Made by a program: the position numbers and the translations under genes | The notes under the pieces: model-generated | What the model saw: only the letters and a program-made list of their open reading frames with translations | What the model was told of the DNA's origin: nothing | Databases searched by the model: none | NCBI GenBank assembly: GCA_945866505.1 | Contig: CAMBHH010000006.1 | Span: 1-35,824, forward strand | Direction of reading: 5' to 3' | Origin: Flavobacterium psychrophilum | GTDB lineage: Bacteria; Bacteroidota; Bacteroidia; Flavobacteriales; Flavobacteriaceae | DNA length: 35,824 bases | In this document: positions 7,738 through 16,222 of the stretch, piece after piece | Position numbering within the stretch: the stretch's first letter is position 1 | How the letters are laid out: each line of letters opens with the position of its first letter

Positions 7738-7816
7738 GGAGCTATTCCCGCTATCCGCTGTAATCTTTTACTTTTTAAAGAAAAAAGTAAAAGGATTTCC
7801 ACTGCTATCGGGGCTA
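7738..7816. repeat. Large palindromic repeat in the gldB leader
   Basis: The core AATCTTTTACTTTTT (7762-7776) pairs with AAAAAGTAAAAGGATT (7782-7797) with one bulge. Outer arms AGC..CCCGCTATC..C and GCTATCGGGGCT extend the fold imperfectly. This wording is a recurrent flavobacterial intergenic repeat as I recall it. It would sit in the untranslated leader, ending 11 nt before the gldB ATG. Confidence 0.6.
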
Positions 7817-7827
7817 AAAAAAATAAA

Positions 7828-8793
7828 ATGAGAAGAATCCTTTTTATAATTACCATAATAATTGCTTTCGTTTCTTGTGACAAAAAATCGAAAGTTGAAA
7901 AAGCAGTCGAAGAAATCCCTATGGAACTCAAAGTAGAACGCTTTGACAAACTGTTTTTTGAAACTGCGCCAGAAGATTTAGGTCAACTAAAGAACCAATT
8001 TCCGTTTTTTTTTCCATCAGGAAATAATGATAGCGTATGGCTCAATAAAATGAAAGATCCACTTTGGCGGGAATTGTATACCGAAGTGCAAAAAAAATAC
8101 TCCAATTTTGACCCTGTTCAAAAAGAACTGAACACTCTTTTTAAACACATAAAGTTTTATTTTCCGGAAAGTAAAACTCCAAAACTAATCACCGTAATTT
8201 CGGAAATGGATTATAACAATAAGGTTATTTACACGGACAGTTTATTAATTATTTCTCTAGAATTGTATTTGGGCAAAAACCATAAGTTTTATCAATTCCC
8301 CAACTATCTAAAACAAAATTTCGAGCAAAAACAAATCCTTCCGGATGTAGTTTCGAGTTTTTCTGCGCAAAAAATAGCACCAATTAGAGATACGTCTTTT
8401 TTGAGTCAGATGATCTATTTTGGAAAACAATTGTATCTAAAGGATTTACTTCTGCCTGACTTTTCAGATGGGGACAAAATAGGTTATACACCAGAACAAA
8501 ATAAATGGTGTGAGGAAAACGAAAGCTATATGTGGCGGTATTTTCTGGAAAACGAATTGCTGTATAGCAAAGATCCAAAATTGGGTAATCGCTTTATAAA
8601 TACTGCTCCATTTTCTAAATTTTATCTCGAAATTGACAATGAATCTCCAGGAAAAGTCGGCACTTGGATAGGTTGGCAAATGGTGCGGTCTTATATGAAT
8701 AATAACGATGTGCCGCTAGAAACAATGCTAAAAATGAATGCAAAAGAACTATTTGAAAAATCTAAATACAAACCTAAAAAAAATGGCGAATAA
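7828..8793 (+). CDS. gldB: Gliding motility lipoprotein GldB
   Basis: 321 aa, the usual length of the family. The N-terminus MRRILFIITIIIAFVSC is a lipoprotein signal peptide with the lipobox ending at C17, so the protein should be lipid-anchored in the cell envelope. The rest matches GldB-type wording (MELKVERFDKLFFE near the start; GTWIGWQMVRSYM near the end). GldB is required for gliding in Flavobacterium johnsoniae; its exact biochemical role is not settled. The reading frame overlaps gldC by 11 nt, so the two are co-translated from one mRNA. Transcription probably begins in the shared promoter region with nadE. Confidence 0.95.
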   Translation: MRRILFIITIIIAFVSCDKKSKVEKAVEEIPMELKVERFDKLFFETAPEDLGQLKNQFPFFFPSGNNDSVWLNKMKDPLWRELYTEVQKKYSNFDPVQKELNTLFKHIKFYFPESKTPKLITVISEMDYNNKVIYTDSLLIISLELYLGKNHKFYQFPNYLKQNFEQKQILPDVVSSFSAQKIAPIRDTSFLSQMIYFGKQLYLKDLLLPDFSDGDKIGYTPEQNKWCEENESYMWRYFLENELLYSKDPKLGNRFINTAPFSKFYLEIDNESPGKVGTWIGWQMVRSYMNNNDVPLETMLKMNAKELFEKSKYKPKKNGE

Positions 8794-9118
8794 CAATACA
8801 TCCCAAATTAAGATAAATGTCCAATTAGACGAAAACCGAGTTCCCGAAAAACTGTCGTGGGCTGCGGTTGAAGGCGGAGTAGAACTTGAAGAAGCAAAAG
8901 CATTTATGCTTTCAGTTTGGAACAGTGACGAAAAATCGACAAAATGTATCGAATTGTGGACAAAAGATATGGCTGTTGATGATATGAAAATCTTTTTTCA
9001 TCAAACCTTGCTTTCGATGACAGAAACTTTTCAAAGAGCTACGGGCGACGAAAAAATGTCGGCAACGATGCAAGACTTTTGCGATTATTTTGCAGAGAAA
9101 TTGGAATTGAAGAAATAG
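8783..9118 (+). CDS. gldC: Gliding motility protein GldC
   Basis: 111 aa starting MANNNTSQIKINVQLDENRVPEK. The longer frame back to 8738 would lie inside gldB and is not needed. There is no signal peptide, so it is a small cytoplasmic protein. Family features are the KINVQLDENRVPEKLSWAA opening, the EAKAFMLSVW motif and the C-terminal DFCDYFAEKLELKK. In F. johnsoniae gldC is in an operon with gldB, and its loss makes gliding weaker rather than abolishing it. A palindrome at 9131-9185 probably ends the transcript. Confidence 0.95.
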   Translation: MANNNTSQIKINVQLDENRVPEKLSWAAVEGGVELEEAKAFMLSVWNSDEKSTKCIELWTKDMAVDDMKIFFHQTLLSMTETFQRATGDEKMSATMQDFCDYFAEKLELKK

Positions 9119-9130
9119 AAATCTAAAAGG

Positions 9131-9185
9131 AAATTCCAAATTCCTATTGTAATGATTGGAATTTGGAATTTGGAATTTGGAATTT
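9131..9185. terminator. Heptamer-built palindrome between convergent gldC and ysxC
   Basis: AATTCCAAATTCC (9132-9144) pairs perfectly with GGAATTTGGAATT (9158-9170) across a 13-nt loop. The right arm continues as a tandem GGAATTT heptamer, four copies at 9158-9185. The position between two converging genes suggests a bidirectional transcription stop. The 13-mer AAATTCCAAATTC recurs at 28501-28513 by the 3' end of rpoD. Confidence 0.6.
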
Positions 9186-9205
9186 TAATTTTTGGAATTT
9201 CCGTT

Positions 9206-9826
9206 TTAAAACTCACTATTGTTCTTAAAAACTTCTTGATTTACTTCCTCAATATAGCTTAAAACTTCCTCTTTTCCTGTAGATTCGGTTGCAGAAGTAA
9301 CAAAATACTGAGGCATTTCCGCCCAATTATTGGCAAACATTTGCTTTTTGTAAGCTGCAATGTGCGAATCAATTTTTACTTTACTGATTTTATCGGCTTT
9401 GGTAAAAATGATGCAAAACGGAATTTCACTTTCGCCCATATACGCCATAAATTCGATATCGATATTTTGCGCTTCGTGCCGAATGTCAATCAAAACAAAA
9501 GCACAAACAAGTTGCTCTCTCGTCTCGAAATAATCAGTGATAAATTGTTGAAAAACAGACTTTGTTTTCTTCGAGACTTTGGCATAACCATAACCAGGCA
9601 AATCGACCAAAAACCAATTGTTATTGATTTTAAAATGATTGATCAATTGTGTTTTACCGGGTCTTCCTGAAGTTTTTGCCAAATTTTTATGATTGGTCAG
9701 CATATTTATCAAGGAAGATTTCCCAACATTGGATCGGCCTATAAAAGCATATTCTGGCAAAAAGTCTTTCGGACATTTATACACTTCGGAGTTGCTAACA
9801 ATAAATTCTGCTGTGTTAATTTTCAT
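9206..9826 (-). CDS. ysxC: Ribosome biogenesis GTPase YsxC/EngB
   Basis: 206 aa, the normal family length. Essential GTPase that acts in assembly of the 50S ribosomal subunit. GTPase motifs: G1 GRSNVGKSS (about 30-38), the G2 region SGRPGKTQLINHF, G3 DLPGYGYA, G4 TKADK and G5 TSAT. It starts only 11 nt after the stop of the upstream alpha/beta hydrolase on the same strand, so the two probably share a transcript. It ends convergently with gldC. Confidence 0.96.
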   Translation of the reverse strand: MKINTAEFIVSNSEVYKCPKDFLPEYAFIGRSNVGKSSLINMLTNHKNLAKTSGRPGKTQLINHFKINNNWFLVDLPGYGYAKVSKKTKSVFQQFITDYFETREQLVCAFVLIDIRHEAQNIDIEFMAYMGESEIPFCIIFTKADKISKVKIDSHIAAYKKQMFANNWAEMPQYFVTSATESTGKEEVLSYIEEVNQEVFKNNSEF

Positions 9827-9837
9827 GAGTTAAGTAC

Positions 9838-10611
9838 TTAGTGTGCTTTTAAATGAGTATTAGAAAGCCATTCTTCAAGCAAACGATTGAACTCATCGGG
9901 GCGTTCCATCATTGCGGCATGTCCACATTTTTCGATCCAATATAAGGTCGTATTTGGCAATAATTCGTTAAATTCTTCTGCAACAGAAGGTGGTGTCACA
10001 AAGTCATTTCTTCCCCAAATTAAGCAAGTTTGAACATGCATTTTTGGCAAATCTTTCGCCATATTATGACGTATAGCACTTTTTGCAATGGTCAACGTTT
10101 TTATCAATTTGATTCTATCGTTTACCGATGCATATACTTCGTCAACAAGTTCCTTAGTAGCCATTTTTGGGTCATAAAAAACATCTTGCGCTTTCTTTTT
10201 TATATATTCATAATCCCCTCTTTTAGGATAACTGTCACCCATAGCACTTTCATAAAGCCCTGAACTACCGGTTAGTACAAGACCAGCCACTTTTTCAGGG
10301 TACATCTTTGTATGGTACAAAGCGATGTGTCCCCCAAGTGAATTCCCCAACAAAATAACTCTGTCAAATCCTTTGTACGTAATAAAATCCTTCACATACC
10401 TTGCAAATGCCTTCACATTAGTTTTTAAAATACTTTGAGTGTAAATTGGCAAATCGGGTATTACAATTTTATATCCTTTCTCAGAAAAATGATTGGCGAC
10501 AGCATCAAAATTGCTCAAACCTCCCATTAAACCATGCAAGACAACAATTGGAGTTCCTTCGCCAGCTTCATAATAGCTGTATTTACCATCTTTTTTATAG
10601 TGCTTTTCCAT
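9838..10611 (-). CDS. Alpha/beta hydrolase
   Basis: 257 aa, a single alpha/beta-hydrolase domain without signal peptide, so cytoplasmic. The oxyanion-hole motif LHGLMGG is at about 24-30, the nucleophile elbow GNSLGG is near residue 90, the acid is in IWGRNDFVTPP and the catalytic His is in KCGHAAMMERPDEF. The substrate cannot be read from sequence; the MhpC-like family contains esterases, C-C hydrolases and lipases. It is the first gene of a probable two-gene operon with ysxC. It is divergent from mraZ, with 372 bp between. Confidence 0.9.
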   Translation of the reverse strand: MEKHYKKDGKYSYYEAGEGTPIVVLHGLMGGLSNFDAVANHFSEKGYKIVIPDLPIYTQSILKTNVKAFARYVKDFITYKGFDRVILLGNSLGGHIALYHTKMYPEKVAGLVLTGSSGLYESAMGDSYPKRGDYEYIKKKAQDVFYDPKMATKELVDEVYASVNDRIKLIKTLTIAKSAIRHNMAKDLPKMHVQTCLIWGRNDFVTPPSVAEEFNELLPNTTLYWIEKCGHAAMMERPDEFNRLLEEWLSNTHLKAH

Positions 10612-10639
10612 ACGATTTATCGCAATTTTTCAATTTCAA

Positions 10640-10647
10640 CAAATATA
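10640..10647 (-). promoter_or_regulatory. Putative -7 box of the hydrolase-ysxC operon
   Basis: The minus strand reads TATATTTG, an exact TAnnTTTG match, 28 nt before the ATG at 10611. No spaced -33 TTG is visible. Confidence 0.45.
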
Positions 10648-10787
10648 GGTTATAAAAAATTAAAAAGAATTTTTGAAATCAAATTTTATGCATTTAAAGT
10701 AATAAAAATTGTTAATAACTATATCGATTTCTTTTTTTAGAATTTCTAAATATAGTTCTTTCAAATTTCAATTTAAAATAATTTTTT

Positions 10788-10858
10788 TGCATTATTATAA
10801 CCGATTTGTTTCTGAAATTCAACAATTCTTAACAAAGTATTAAAAATCGGCTAATGCA
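10788..10858. repeat. Imperfect inverted repeat upstream of mraZ
   Basis: TGCATTA (10788-10794) and CCGATTT (10801-10807) are mirrored by AAATCGG (10844-10850) and TAATGCA (10852-10858), with unequal gaps. It lies mid-way in the 372-bp gap between the hydrolase and mraZ. It could be a regulator site or an old repeat. No gene is visible in this gap. Confidence 0.4.
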
Positions 10859-10890
10859 CTGATTCACTAAAAACTAGTCGTTTTTAATGA

Positions 10891-10940
10891 GAAGTGGTAA
10901 AACTTATTAACAAAGTGGTAAATTGTGGTAAATTGTGGTA
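10891..10940 (+). promoter_or_regulatory. Putative MraZ operator: four GTGGTAA repeats
   Basis: GTGGTA occurs at 10894, 10915, 10925 and 10935, spacing 21,10,10. The last three form 7+3 units (AAAGTGG-TAA, ATTGTGG-TAA, ATTGTGG-TAA). MraZ proteins of other phyla bind tandem 10-bp-spaced direct repeats upstream of their own gene (TGGGN-type in E. coli, AAAGTG[T/G]-type in mollicutes). The array ends 10 nt before the -7 box and 44 nt before the mraZ start, so it overlaps the -33 region, as expected of an autorepressor site. Confidence 0.75.
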
Positions 10941-10950
10941 ATAAATTTTA

Positions 10951-10958
10951 TATTTTTG
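10951..10958 (+). promoter_or_regulatory. -7 box of the mraZ/dcw promoter
   Basis: TATTTTTG matches TAnnTTTG. The nearest upstream TTG elements lie inside the GTGGTAA repeats, at spacers of 15 and 25 nt, neither ideal. The predicted leader is about 20 nt to the TTG start at 10984. Confidence 0.6.
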
Positions 10959-10983
10959 CTCAACATCTTTTATAAATTTCACC

Positions 10984-11454
10984 TTGAATACTATTGTCGG
11001 AACATACGAGTGTAGAGTCGATGCCAAAGGAAGGCTACTTCTGCCTGCGCCTTTGAAAAAGCAATTGGCTTCGTCACTTCAAAACGGTTTCGTCCTAAAG
11101 CGTTCTGTATTTCAACCTTGTTTAGAATTGTATCCAATGGAAGAATGGAATTTGATGATGCAAAAAATCAACAAACTCAATCGATTCGTTAAGAAAAACA
11201 ACGACTTCATTCGCCGATTTACAGCTGGTGTCAAAGTGGTTGAAATCGATGCTTTAGGAAGATTATTGGTGCCAAAAGATTTGGTGATTTTTGCCAACAT
11301 TTCGAAAGATGTTGTTTTCTCATCGGCAGTGAATATTGTGGAGATTTGGGATAAAGATTTATATGAAAAATCGATTAGCGGTGAAGATGTAGATTTTGCA
11401 GATTTAGCCGAAGAAGTAATGGGAAACACAAATGACGACAATGGAATATCATAA
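10984..11454 (+). CDS. mraZ: Transcriptional regulator MraZ
   Basis: 156 aa, the first gene of the division and cell-wall cluster. It has two tandem AbrB/SpoVT-like half-domains, each with the family signature: VDAKGRLLLPAPLK (about 13-26) and VEIDALGRLLVPKDL (about 87-101). MraZ forms ring-shaped oligomers that bind DNA upstream of its own operon. The start is TTG (no in-frame ATG fits the family N-terminus NTIVGTYECRVD) and lacks a Shine-Dalgarno site. The tail overlaps rsmH by 23 nt. The tandem GTGGTAA array 44 nt upstream is the likely target, making this an autoregulator. Confidence 0.95.
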   Translation: MNTIVGTYECRVDAKGRLLLPAPLKKQLASSLQNGFVLKRSVFQPCLELYPMEEWNLMMQKINKLNRFVKKNNDFIRRFTAGVKVVEIDALGRLLVPKDLVIFANISKDVVFSSAVNIVEIWDKDLYEKSISGEDVDFADLAEEVMGNTNDDNGIS

Positions 11455-12337
11455 TCCAGTTTTGCTTCAGACATCGGTAGATGGTTTGAACATTAAACCC
11501 GACGGCGTTTATGTTGACGTGACTTTTGGAGGTGGCGGACATTCAAGAGAAATTTTGAGTCGATTAGGTCCAAACGGTAAATTGTTTGCCTTTGATCAAG
11601 ATGAAGATGCTTTAGCCAATACTATCCGCGACGAACGATTTGCTCTTATTAATGAAAATTTTAGATTCATAAAAAGGTTTTTGCGGTTTTACGGAGTGAA
11701 AAGTGTCGATGGGATTTTGGCCGATTTGGGTGTTTCCTCTCATCAATTTGACGTCGCAGAAAGAGGTTTTTCAACCCGTTTTGATGCTGATTTGGATATG
11801 AGAATGAGTCAAAAAAATGATTTGAACGCCTTTAGAGTAGTTAATGAATATGATGATGCCAATCTAAAAAGAGTGTTTTTGGATTATGGAGAATTAAAAA
11901 ATGCACCGGCTTTGTCAAGAACAATTATTGAAGCTAGAGAATACCAACCTATTAGTACTACAAATGAACTGAAAGATGTTTTGGCAAAATATTTACCTGA
12001 GAAAGTCAGAAATAAAGTGTTGGCACAAATTTATCAAGCGATCCGCATTGAAGTCAATCAGGAAATGGATGTTTTGAAAGAATTTCTAGAACAATCGTTA
12101 GAGATTTTAAATCCCGGCGGGAGACTAAGCGTCATTTCGTATCATTCATTAGAAGACCGATTGGTAAAAAGATTCATCAAAAACGGAATGTTCGAAGGGG
12201 AACCAGAGCGTGATTTTTTTGGAAATTTTTCAGTTCCATTCAAATCTATCGAAAAATTGATTGTTCCTGATAATGCCGAAATCAAAATCAACAATAGAGC
12301 AAGAAGTGCCAAATTAAGAATAGCAGAGAAAAAATGA
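11432..12337 (+). CDS. rsmH: 16S rRNA (cytosine-1402-N4)-methyltransferase RsmH
   Basis: 301 aa; also called MraW. SAM-dependent enzyme that methylates C1402 in the decoding centre of 16S rRNA. The SAM-binding motif DVTFGGGGHSREIL and the family motifs GILADLGVSSHQFD, ERGFSTRFDADLDMRM, QAIRIEVNQE and SYHSLEDRLVKRF are all present. The start could be 11432 (ATG) or the ATG three codons later at 11441; both overlap mraZ. It ends with ATGA, the stop overlapping the ftsL-like start. Confidence 0.96.
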   Translation: MTTMEYHNPVLLQTSVDGLNIKPDGVYVDVTFGGGGHSREILSRLGPNGKLFAFDQDEDALANTIRDERFALINENFRFIKRFLRFYGVKSVDGILADLGVSSHQFDVAERGFSTRFDADLDMRMSQKNDLNAFRVVNEYDDANLKRVFLDYGELKNAPALSRTIIEAREYQPISTTNELKDVLAKYLPEKVRNKVLAQIYQAIRIEVNQEMDVLKEFLEQSLEILNPGGRLSVISYHSLEDRLVKRFIKNGMFEGEPERDFFGNFSVPFKSIEKLIVPDNAEIKINNRARSAKLRIAEKK

Positions 12338-12684
12338 AAAACGGAGTGTATGGCATATTGAAAGCACGTTTTCTTATTCAAGATGATGCAATAAAAAGCT
12401 GGCGTTTCATCGTTTTTTTGATTGTTCTTGCTATAATAATGATTGCTAATACGCAGCGTTTTGAGCAAAAAATATTTAAGATTGCCGAGCTGACAAATCA
12501 GGTAAAAGAACTTCGTTCAGAATTTGTAGATAGACGTTCGGAATTAATGAAACTAAAAATGGAATCGACTGTTTCAGAAAAAATGGCTGAAAAACAAATT
12601 TTTCCATCGACAGTCCCTCCAACAAAAATTAAAGTCAAAAAAATAGTAGAAAAGAAAAATTTCTTTCAAAAATTATGGCAGTAG
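12334..12684 (+). CDS. ftsL: FtsL-like divisome protein
   Basis: 116 aa. A short cytoplasmic N-terminus, one membrane helix (about residues 24-40, FIVFLIVLAIIMIAN) and then a predicted coiled coil (about 45-85, QKIFKIAELTNQVKELRSEF). This bitopic, leucine-zipper-like layout and the position between rsmH and ftsI are those of FtsL, which joins FtsQ and activates the FtsW-FtsI synthase. The sequence itself is too divergent to prove identity. The C-terminus is Lys rich (KIKVKKIVEKKNFFQKL). It overlaps rsmH by 4 nt and ftsI by 10 nt. Confidence 0.85.
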   Translation: MKNGVYGILKARFLIQDDAIKSWRFIVFLIVLAIIMIANTQRFEQKIFKIAELTNQVKELRSEFVDRRSELMKLKMESTVSEKMAEKQIFPSTVPPTKIKVKKIVEKKNFFQKLWQ

Positions 12685-14681
12685 AAGATAAAAACATATC
12701 CTACAGAATATATCTAGTGGCAGTCATCATTTTTTTGATGGCTCTTGCTATTGCTATTAAATTGACTAATATCCAATGGGTCGAAGGTAATTATTACCGA
12801 AAATTAGCCAAAGAAAGAACCGTTAAAAATTTTGTAATTCCTGCCAATAAAGGAAATATTTATTCAGCAGATGGAAGCTTGCTAGCGACTTCTATTCCAA
12901 ACTATGAAATACGATTCGATGCTGTAGCTCCAAAATCGGAAGTATTCGAGAAAAATGTTAAACAATTAGCTGATTCACTCTCCCTTCTTTTGAGAAAACC
13001 CAGTAGTTTTTTTCTCCACGAATTGCGAAAAGCCAGAGCCAACAAAAATAGATATTTTTTAGTAGCGCGCGATTTGAGTTATACCGAATTCGTAAAAATC
13101 AAAGGGTTTCCATTATTTAGATTAGGAGCTTTCAAAGGAGGAATTATCATTGAACAAGAAACGGTTAGAGAACACCCCATTGGTGGAATAGCAGAGAGAA
13201 CCATTGGTTATGAAAGAAAAAATCCTGATGGAACACCAGATGGAAAAGGAATTGAATGGGCTTACAGAAAATATCTCAACGGTAAAGATGGTAAAATACT
13301 GAAACAAAAAATTGCAAAAGGGCAATGGAAACCTATTAGTGATGCTACCGAAGTTGACCCACAAGATGGCTATGATGTAGTTTCAACGATAGACGTTTAC
13401 ATTCAAGATATTGCGCACCACGCTTTGTTAAAACAATTAGAACTTTATCAAGCGGATCATGGTTGTGTGGTCGTTATGGAAACTAAGACTGGAAAGATAA
13501 AAGCGATTTCAAACTTAGGGAGACATACAAATGGTTCGTATTACGAAACCACAAATTATGCATACGCTGAGTCGCACGAGCCAGGCTCCACTTTTAAACT
13601 AGTGGATTTAATGGTTCTTTTGGAAGACAAAAAAATAGATACAAGTGCCGTTTTTAATACCTACGGTGGTGTAATTAAATATTCAGGAAAATCAGTAAGA
13701 GATTCACACGATGGCGGTTATGGAAAAATATCATTAGCACGTGGATTCGAGGTTTCATCAAATACTGTTATGGTCCAAGCTGTTTATAATAATTACAAAA
13801 ACAATCCATCACAATTTGTCGATCACATCAACGCTATTGGTCTAAATAAAAAATTAGGCCTAGAATTCAAAGGTGAAGGCGCACCGTTTATACCTCAACC
13901 AAGCGATAAAAACTGGTCGAATCTTTCACTTCCCTGGATGGCTTTTGGTTATGGTGTTTCTGTAACTCCACTGCAAACGCTCACTTTATATAATGCTGTT
14001 GCCAATAATGGTGCAATGGTAAAACCACAAATCGTTACCGAAATTAAAAAATGGGATAAAACCATCAAAAAATATGATAAAGTAGTACTGAATTCTAAAG
14101 TATGTTCTAAAGAAACTTTATTGAAAATAAAGGCAGTTTTAGCAAATGTTGTGAAAAAAGGAACGGGTAAAGCACTTTATTCTAAAGATTTTTCTATGGC
14201 AGGAAAAACGGGAACTGCGCAAGTAAATTATGCAAAAAACGGAGGCTCCGAAAAATATTACGCTTCTTCATTCGTAGGATATTTTCCAGCTGAAAATCCC
14301 AAATATTCTTGCATAGTTGTAGTTCACAAGCCTAATACTTCAAAAAACAATTATTACGGTGCTGATGTTGCAGGTCCAGTTTTCAAACGAATTGCACAAA
14401 AGATTTTTACTGATGCACCTTCAACAAATGAGATTAACAACATCAACAAAAAAATACTAAAACAAGAAAAAGACTATGATTCTTACTATGCTAAAGAGCA
14501 GAAAGAACAAAGGTCAACAATTCCAAACGTAAAAGGAATGGCAGGAATGGATGCGGTAGCCTTATTTGGAAATCTTGGATTGAAAGTAAAAATAATTGGC
14601 ATAGGAAAAGTCAAAAGACAATCCATTCAAGCCGGCGAACCATTAGACAAAAACACAACTATAACATTAGAATTATCGTGA
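12675..14681 (+). CDS. ftsI: Division-specific penicillin-binding protein (FtsI/PBP3-like) with PASTA domain
   Basis: 668 aa. Transpeptidase that crosslinks septal peptidoglycan. An N-terminal membrane anchor (about 11-30, IYLVAVIIFLMALAIAI) precedes the pedestal domain (NKGNIYSADGSLLATS) and the transpeptidase domain with the active-site S305 in STFK (305-308), SSN (361-363) and KTG (511-513). The C-terminus (about 604-668, IPNVKGMAGMDAVALFGNLGL) is one PASTA domain, which Gram-negative proteobacterial FtsI lacks but Bacteroidota and Gram-positive enzymes often have. It starts inside the ftsL frame and ends in the GTGA that opens murE. Confidence 0.94.
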   Translation: MAVEDKNISYRIYLVAVIIFLMALAIAIKLTNIQWVEGNYYRKLAKERTVKNFVIPANKGNIYSADGSLLATSIPNYEIRFDAVAPKSEVFEKNVKQLADSLSLLLRKPSSFFLHELRKARANKNRYFLVARDLSYTEFVKIKGFPLFRLGAFKGGIIIEQETVREHPIGGIAERTIGYERKNPDGTPDGKGIEWAYRKYLNGKDGKILKQKIAKGQWKPISDATEVDPQDGYDVVSTIDVYIQDIAHHALLKQLELYQADHGCVVVMETKTGKIKAISNLGRHTNGSYYETTNYAYAESHEPGSTFKLVDLMVLLEDKKIDTSAVFNTYGGVIKYSGKSVRDSHDGGYGKISLARGFEVSSNTVMVQAVYNNYKNNPSQFVDHINAIGLNKKLGLEFKGEGAPFIPQPSDKNWSNLSLPWMAFGYGVSVTPLQTLTLYNAVANNGAMVKPQIVTEIKKWDKTIKKYDKVVLNSKVCSKETLLKIKAVLANVVKKGTGKALYSKDFSMAGKTGTAQVNYAKNGGSEKYYASSFVGYFPAENPKYSCIVVVHKPNTSKNNYYGADVAGPVFKRIAQKIFTDAPSTNEINNINKKILKQEKDYDSYYAKEQKEQRSTIPNVKGMAGMDAVALFGNLGLKVKIIGIGKVKRQSIQAGEPLDKNTTITLELS

Positions 14682-16141
14682 TTATTTTAAAAGAAATCAT
14701 TTACAAAGTAGCCATCGAAGCCGTAAAGGGTTCGACAGATACTGCTATTAATAAAATAGAATTTGATTCTAGAAAAATTGTCGAAAATGATGCTTTTGTA
14801 GCAATTCGAGGTACGATTTCAAACGGTCATGATTTTATTGCAACGGCGATTCAGAATGGTGCTATTGCCATAGTTTGCGATATTTTACCAGAAATTTTAA
14901 CGCCTGGAATTACCTATATTCAAGTAAAAGACACCAATAAAGCATTAGCTTTTATGGCTGCAAATTATTTTGAAAATCCTTCACAAAGTTTAAAATTAGT
15001 TGGTATTACAGGAACGAATGGGAAAACCACAATTGCGTCTTTATTATTCCAATTATTTAAAAAAGCAGGTTTCAAAGTTGGATTATTATCAACAGTAAAA
15101 ATATTGGTTGATGAGGTAGAATATAAAGCAACGCACACCACGCCAGATTCATTAACAATAAATCATTATCTAAAAGAAATGGTTGAGGCTGGCGTGGAAT
15201 ATTGCTTTATGGAAGTGAGTTCCCACGGGATTCATCAAAAACGCACTGAAGCATTGCATTTTGTTGGCGGGATTTTTACTAATTTGTCTCACGATCACTT
15301 GGATTATCACCCCACTTTTGCAGCATATCGAGATGTAAAAAAATCATTTTTTGACCATTTGCCAAAAACGGCTTTCGTACTATCAAACATTGACGACAAA
15401 AACGGTCAAGTGATGTTGCAAAACACCTCAGCCAAAAAAAAGACTTACGCTCTAAAATCGTACGCCGACTATAAAGCACAAATTCTCGAAAACCAATTGT
15501 CCGGCTTGTTGTTGAAAATTAACGGTAACGAAGTTTGGGTAAAGCTAATTGGGACTTTCAATGCCTATAATTTGTTAGCCATTTATGGAACAGCCATCGA
15601 ACTAGGATTAGAAAGTCTGGAAGTACTTCGATTATTATCTGATTTAGAAAGTGTTTCAGGTCGCTTTCAATTCATTGTTTCCAATTCAAATATAACTGCA
15701 ATTGTAGATTATGCTCATACGCCCGACGCATTAGAAAATGTACTAAAAACGATTAATGATATTCGAACAAAAAACGAACAATTGATTACAATTGTGGGCT
15801 GTGGCGGCAATAGAGACAAAGCCAAACGACCAGTAATGGCGGGTATTGCAACTGAATTAAGTGACAAAACAATCATAACATCAGACAATCCTCGAAATGA
15901 AGACCCAGAGGTTATTATTAACGAAATGGAGCAAGGTATTGAACCTCAAAATTTCAAAAAATCATTATCAATAACCGATAGAAAGCAAGCAATCAAAACA
16001 GCTTGTCAACTCGCACAGGCCAACGATATTATACTAATTGCAGGAAAAGGCCACGAAACTTACCAAGAAATCCAAGGTGTACGTCACGATTTTGACGATA
16101 TGAAAATTGTAAAAGAAATTTTGAACCAAATGAATAAATAA
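14678..16141 (+). CDS. murE: UDP-MurNAc-L-Ala-D-Glu:meso-diaminopimelate ligase
   Basis: 487 aa. Adds the third residue to the peptidoglycan stem peptide with ATP, in the cytoplasm. The ATP-binding motif GTNGKTT is at residues 112-118 and TTPDS follows about 40 residues later. The motif DNPR (403-406, in SDNPRNEDP) is the known signature for meso-diaminopimelate rather than lysine. The start codon is GTG, within the overlapping GTGA at the ftsI stop, and no alternative ATG matches the family start. The 81-nt gap before mraY carries a tandem heptamer repeat. Confidence 0.95.
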   Translation: MIILKEIIYKVAIEAVKGSTDTAINKIEFDSRKIVENDAFVAIRGTISNGHDFIATAIQNGAIAIVCDILPEILTPGITYIQVKDTNKALAFMAANYFENPSQSLKLVGITGTNGKTTIASLLFQLFKKAGFKVGLLSTVKILVDEVEYKATHTTPDSLTINHYLKEMVEAGVEYCFMEVSSHGIHQKRTEALHFVGGIFTNLSHDHLDYHPTFAAYRDVKKSFFDHLPKTAFVLSNIDDKNGQVMLQNTSAKKKTYALKSYADYKAQILENQLSGLLLKINGNEVWVKLIGTFNAYNLLAIYGTAIELGLESLEVLRLLSDLESVSGRFQFIVSNSNITAIVDYAHTPDALENVLKTINDIRTKNEQLITIVGCGGNRDKAKRPVMAGIATELSDKTIITSDNPRNEDPEVIINEMEQGIEPQNFKKSLSITDRKQAIKTACQLAQANDIILIAGKGHETYQEIQGVRHDFDDMKIVKEILNQMNK

Positions 16142-16181
16142 ACCAATTTAAGATTAAAGGACATGGGTTTCATGCTTGATT

Positions 16182-16216
16182 GAAAATCTAAAATCTAAAA
16201 TCTAAAATCTAAAATC
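16182..16216 (+). repeat. Tandem heptamer TAAAATC, five units, before mraY
   Basis: One GAAAATC (16182-16188) and four exact TAAAATC units (16189-16216) end 6 nt before the mraY ATG at 16223. This is one of three heptamer arrays in the window lying directly before a start codon; the unit sequence differs in each. Confidence 0.9.
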
Positions 16217-16222
16217 TTTACT

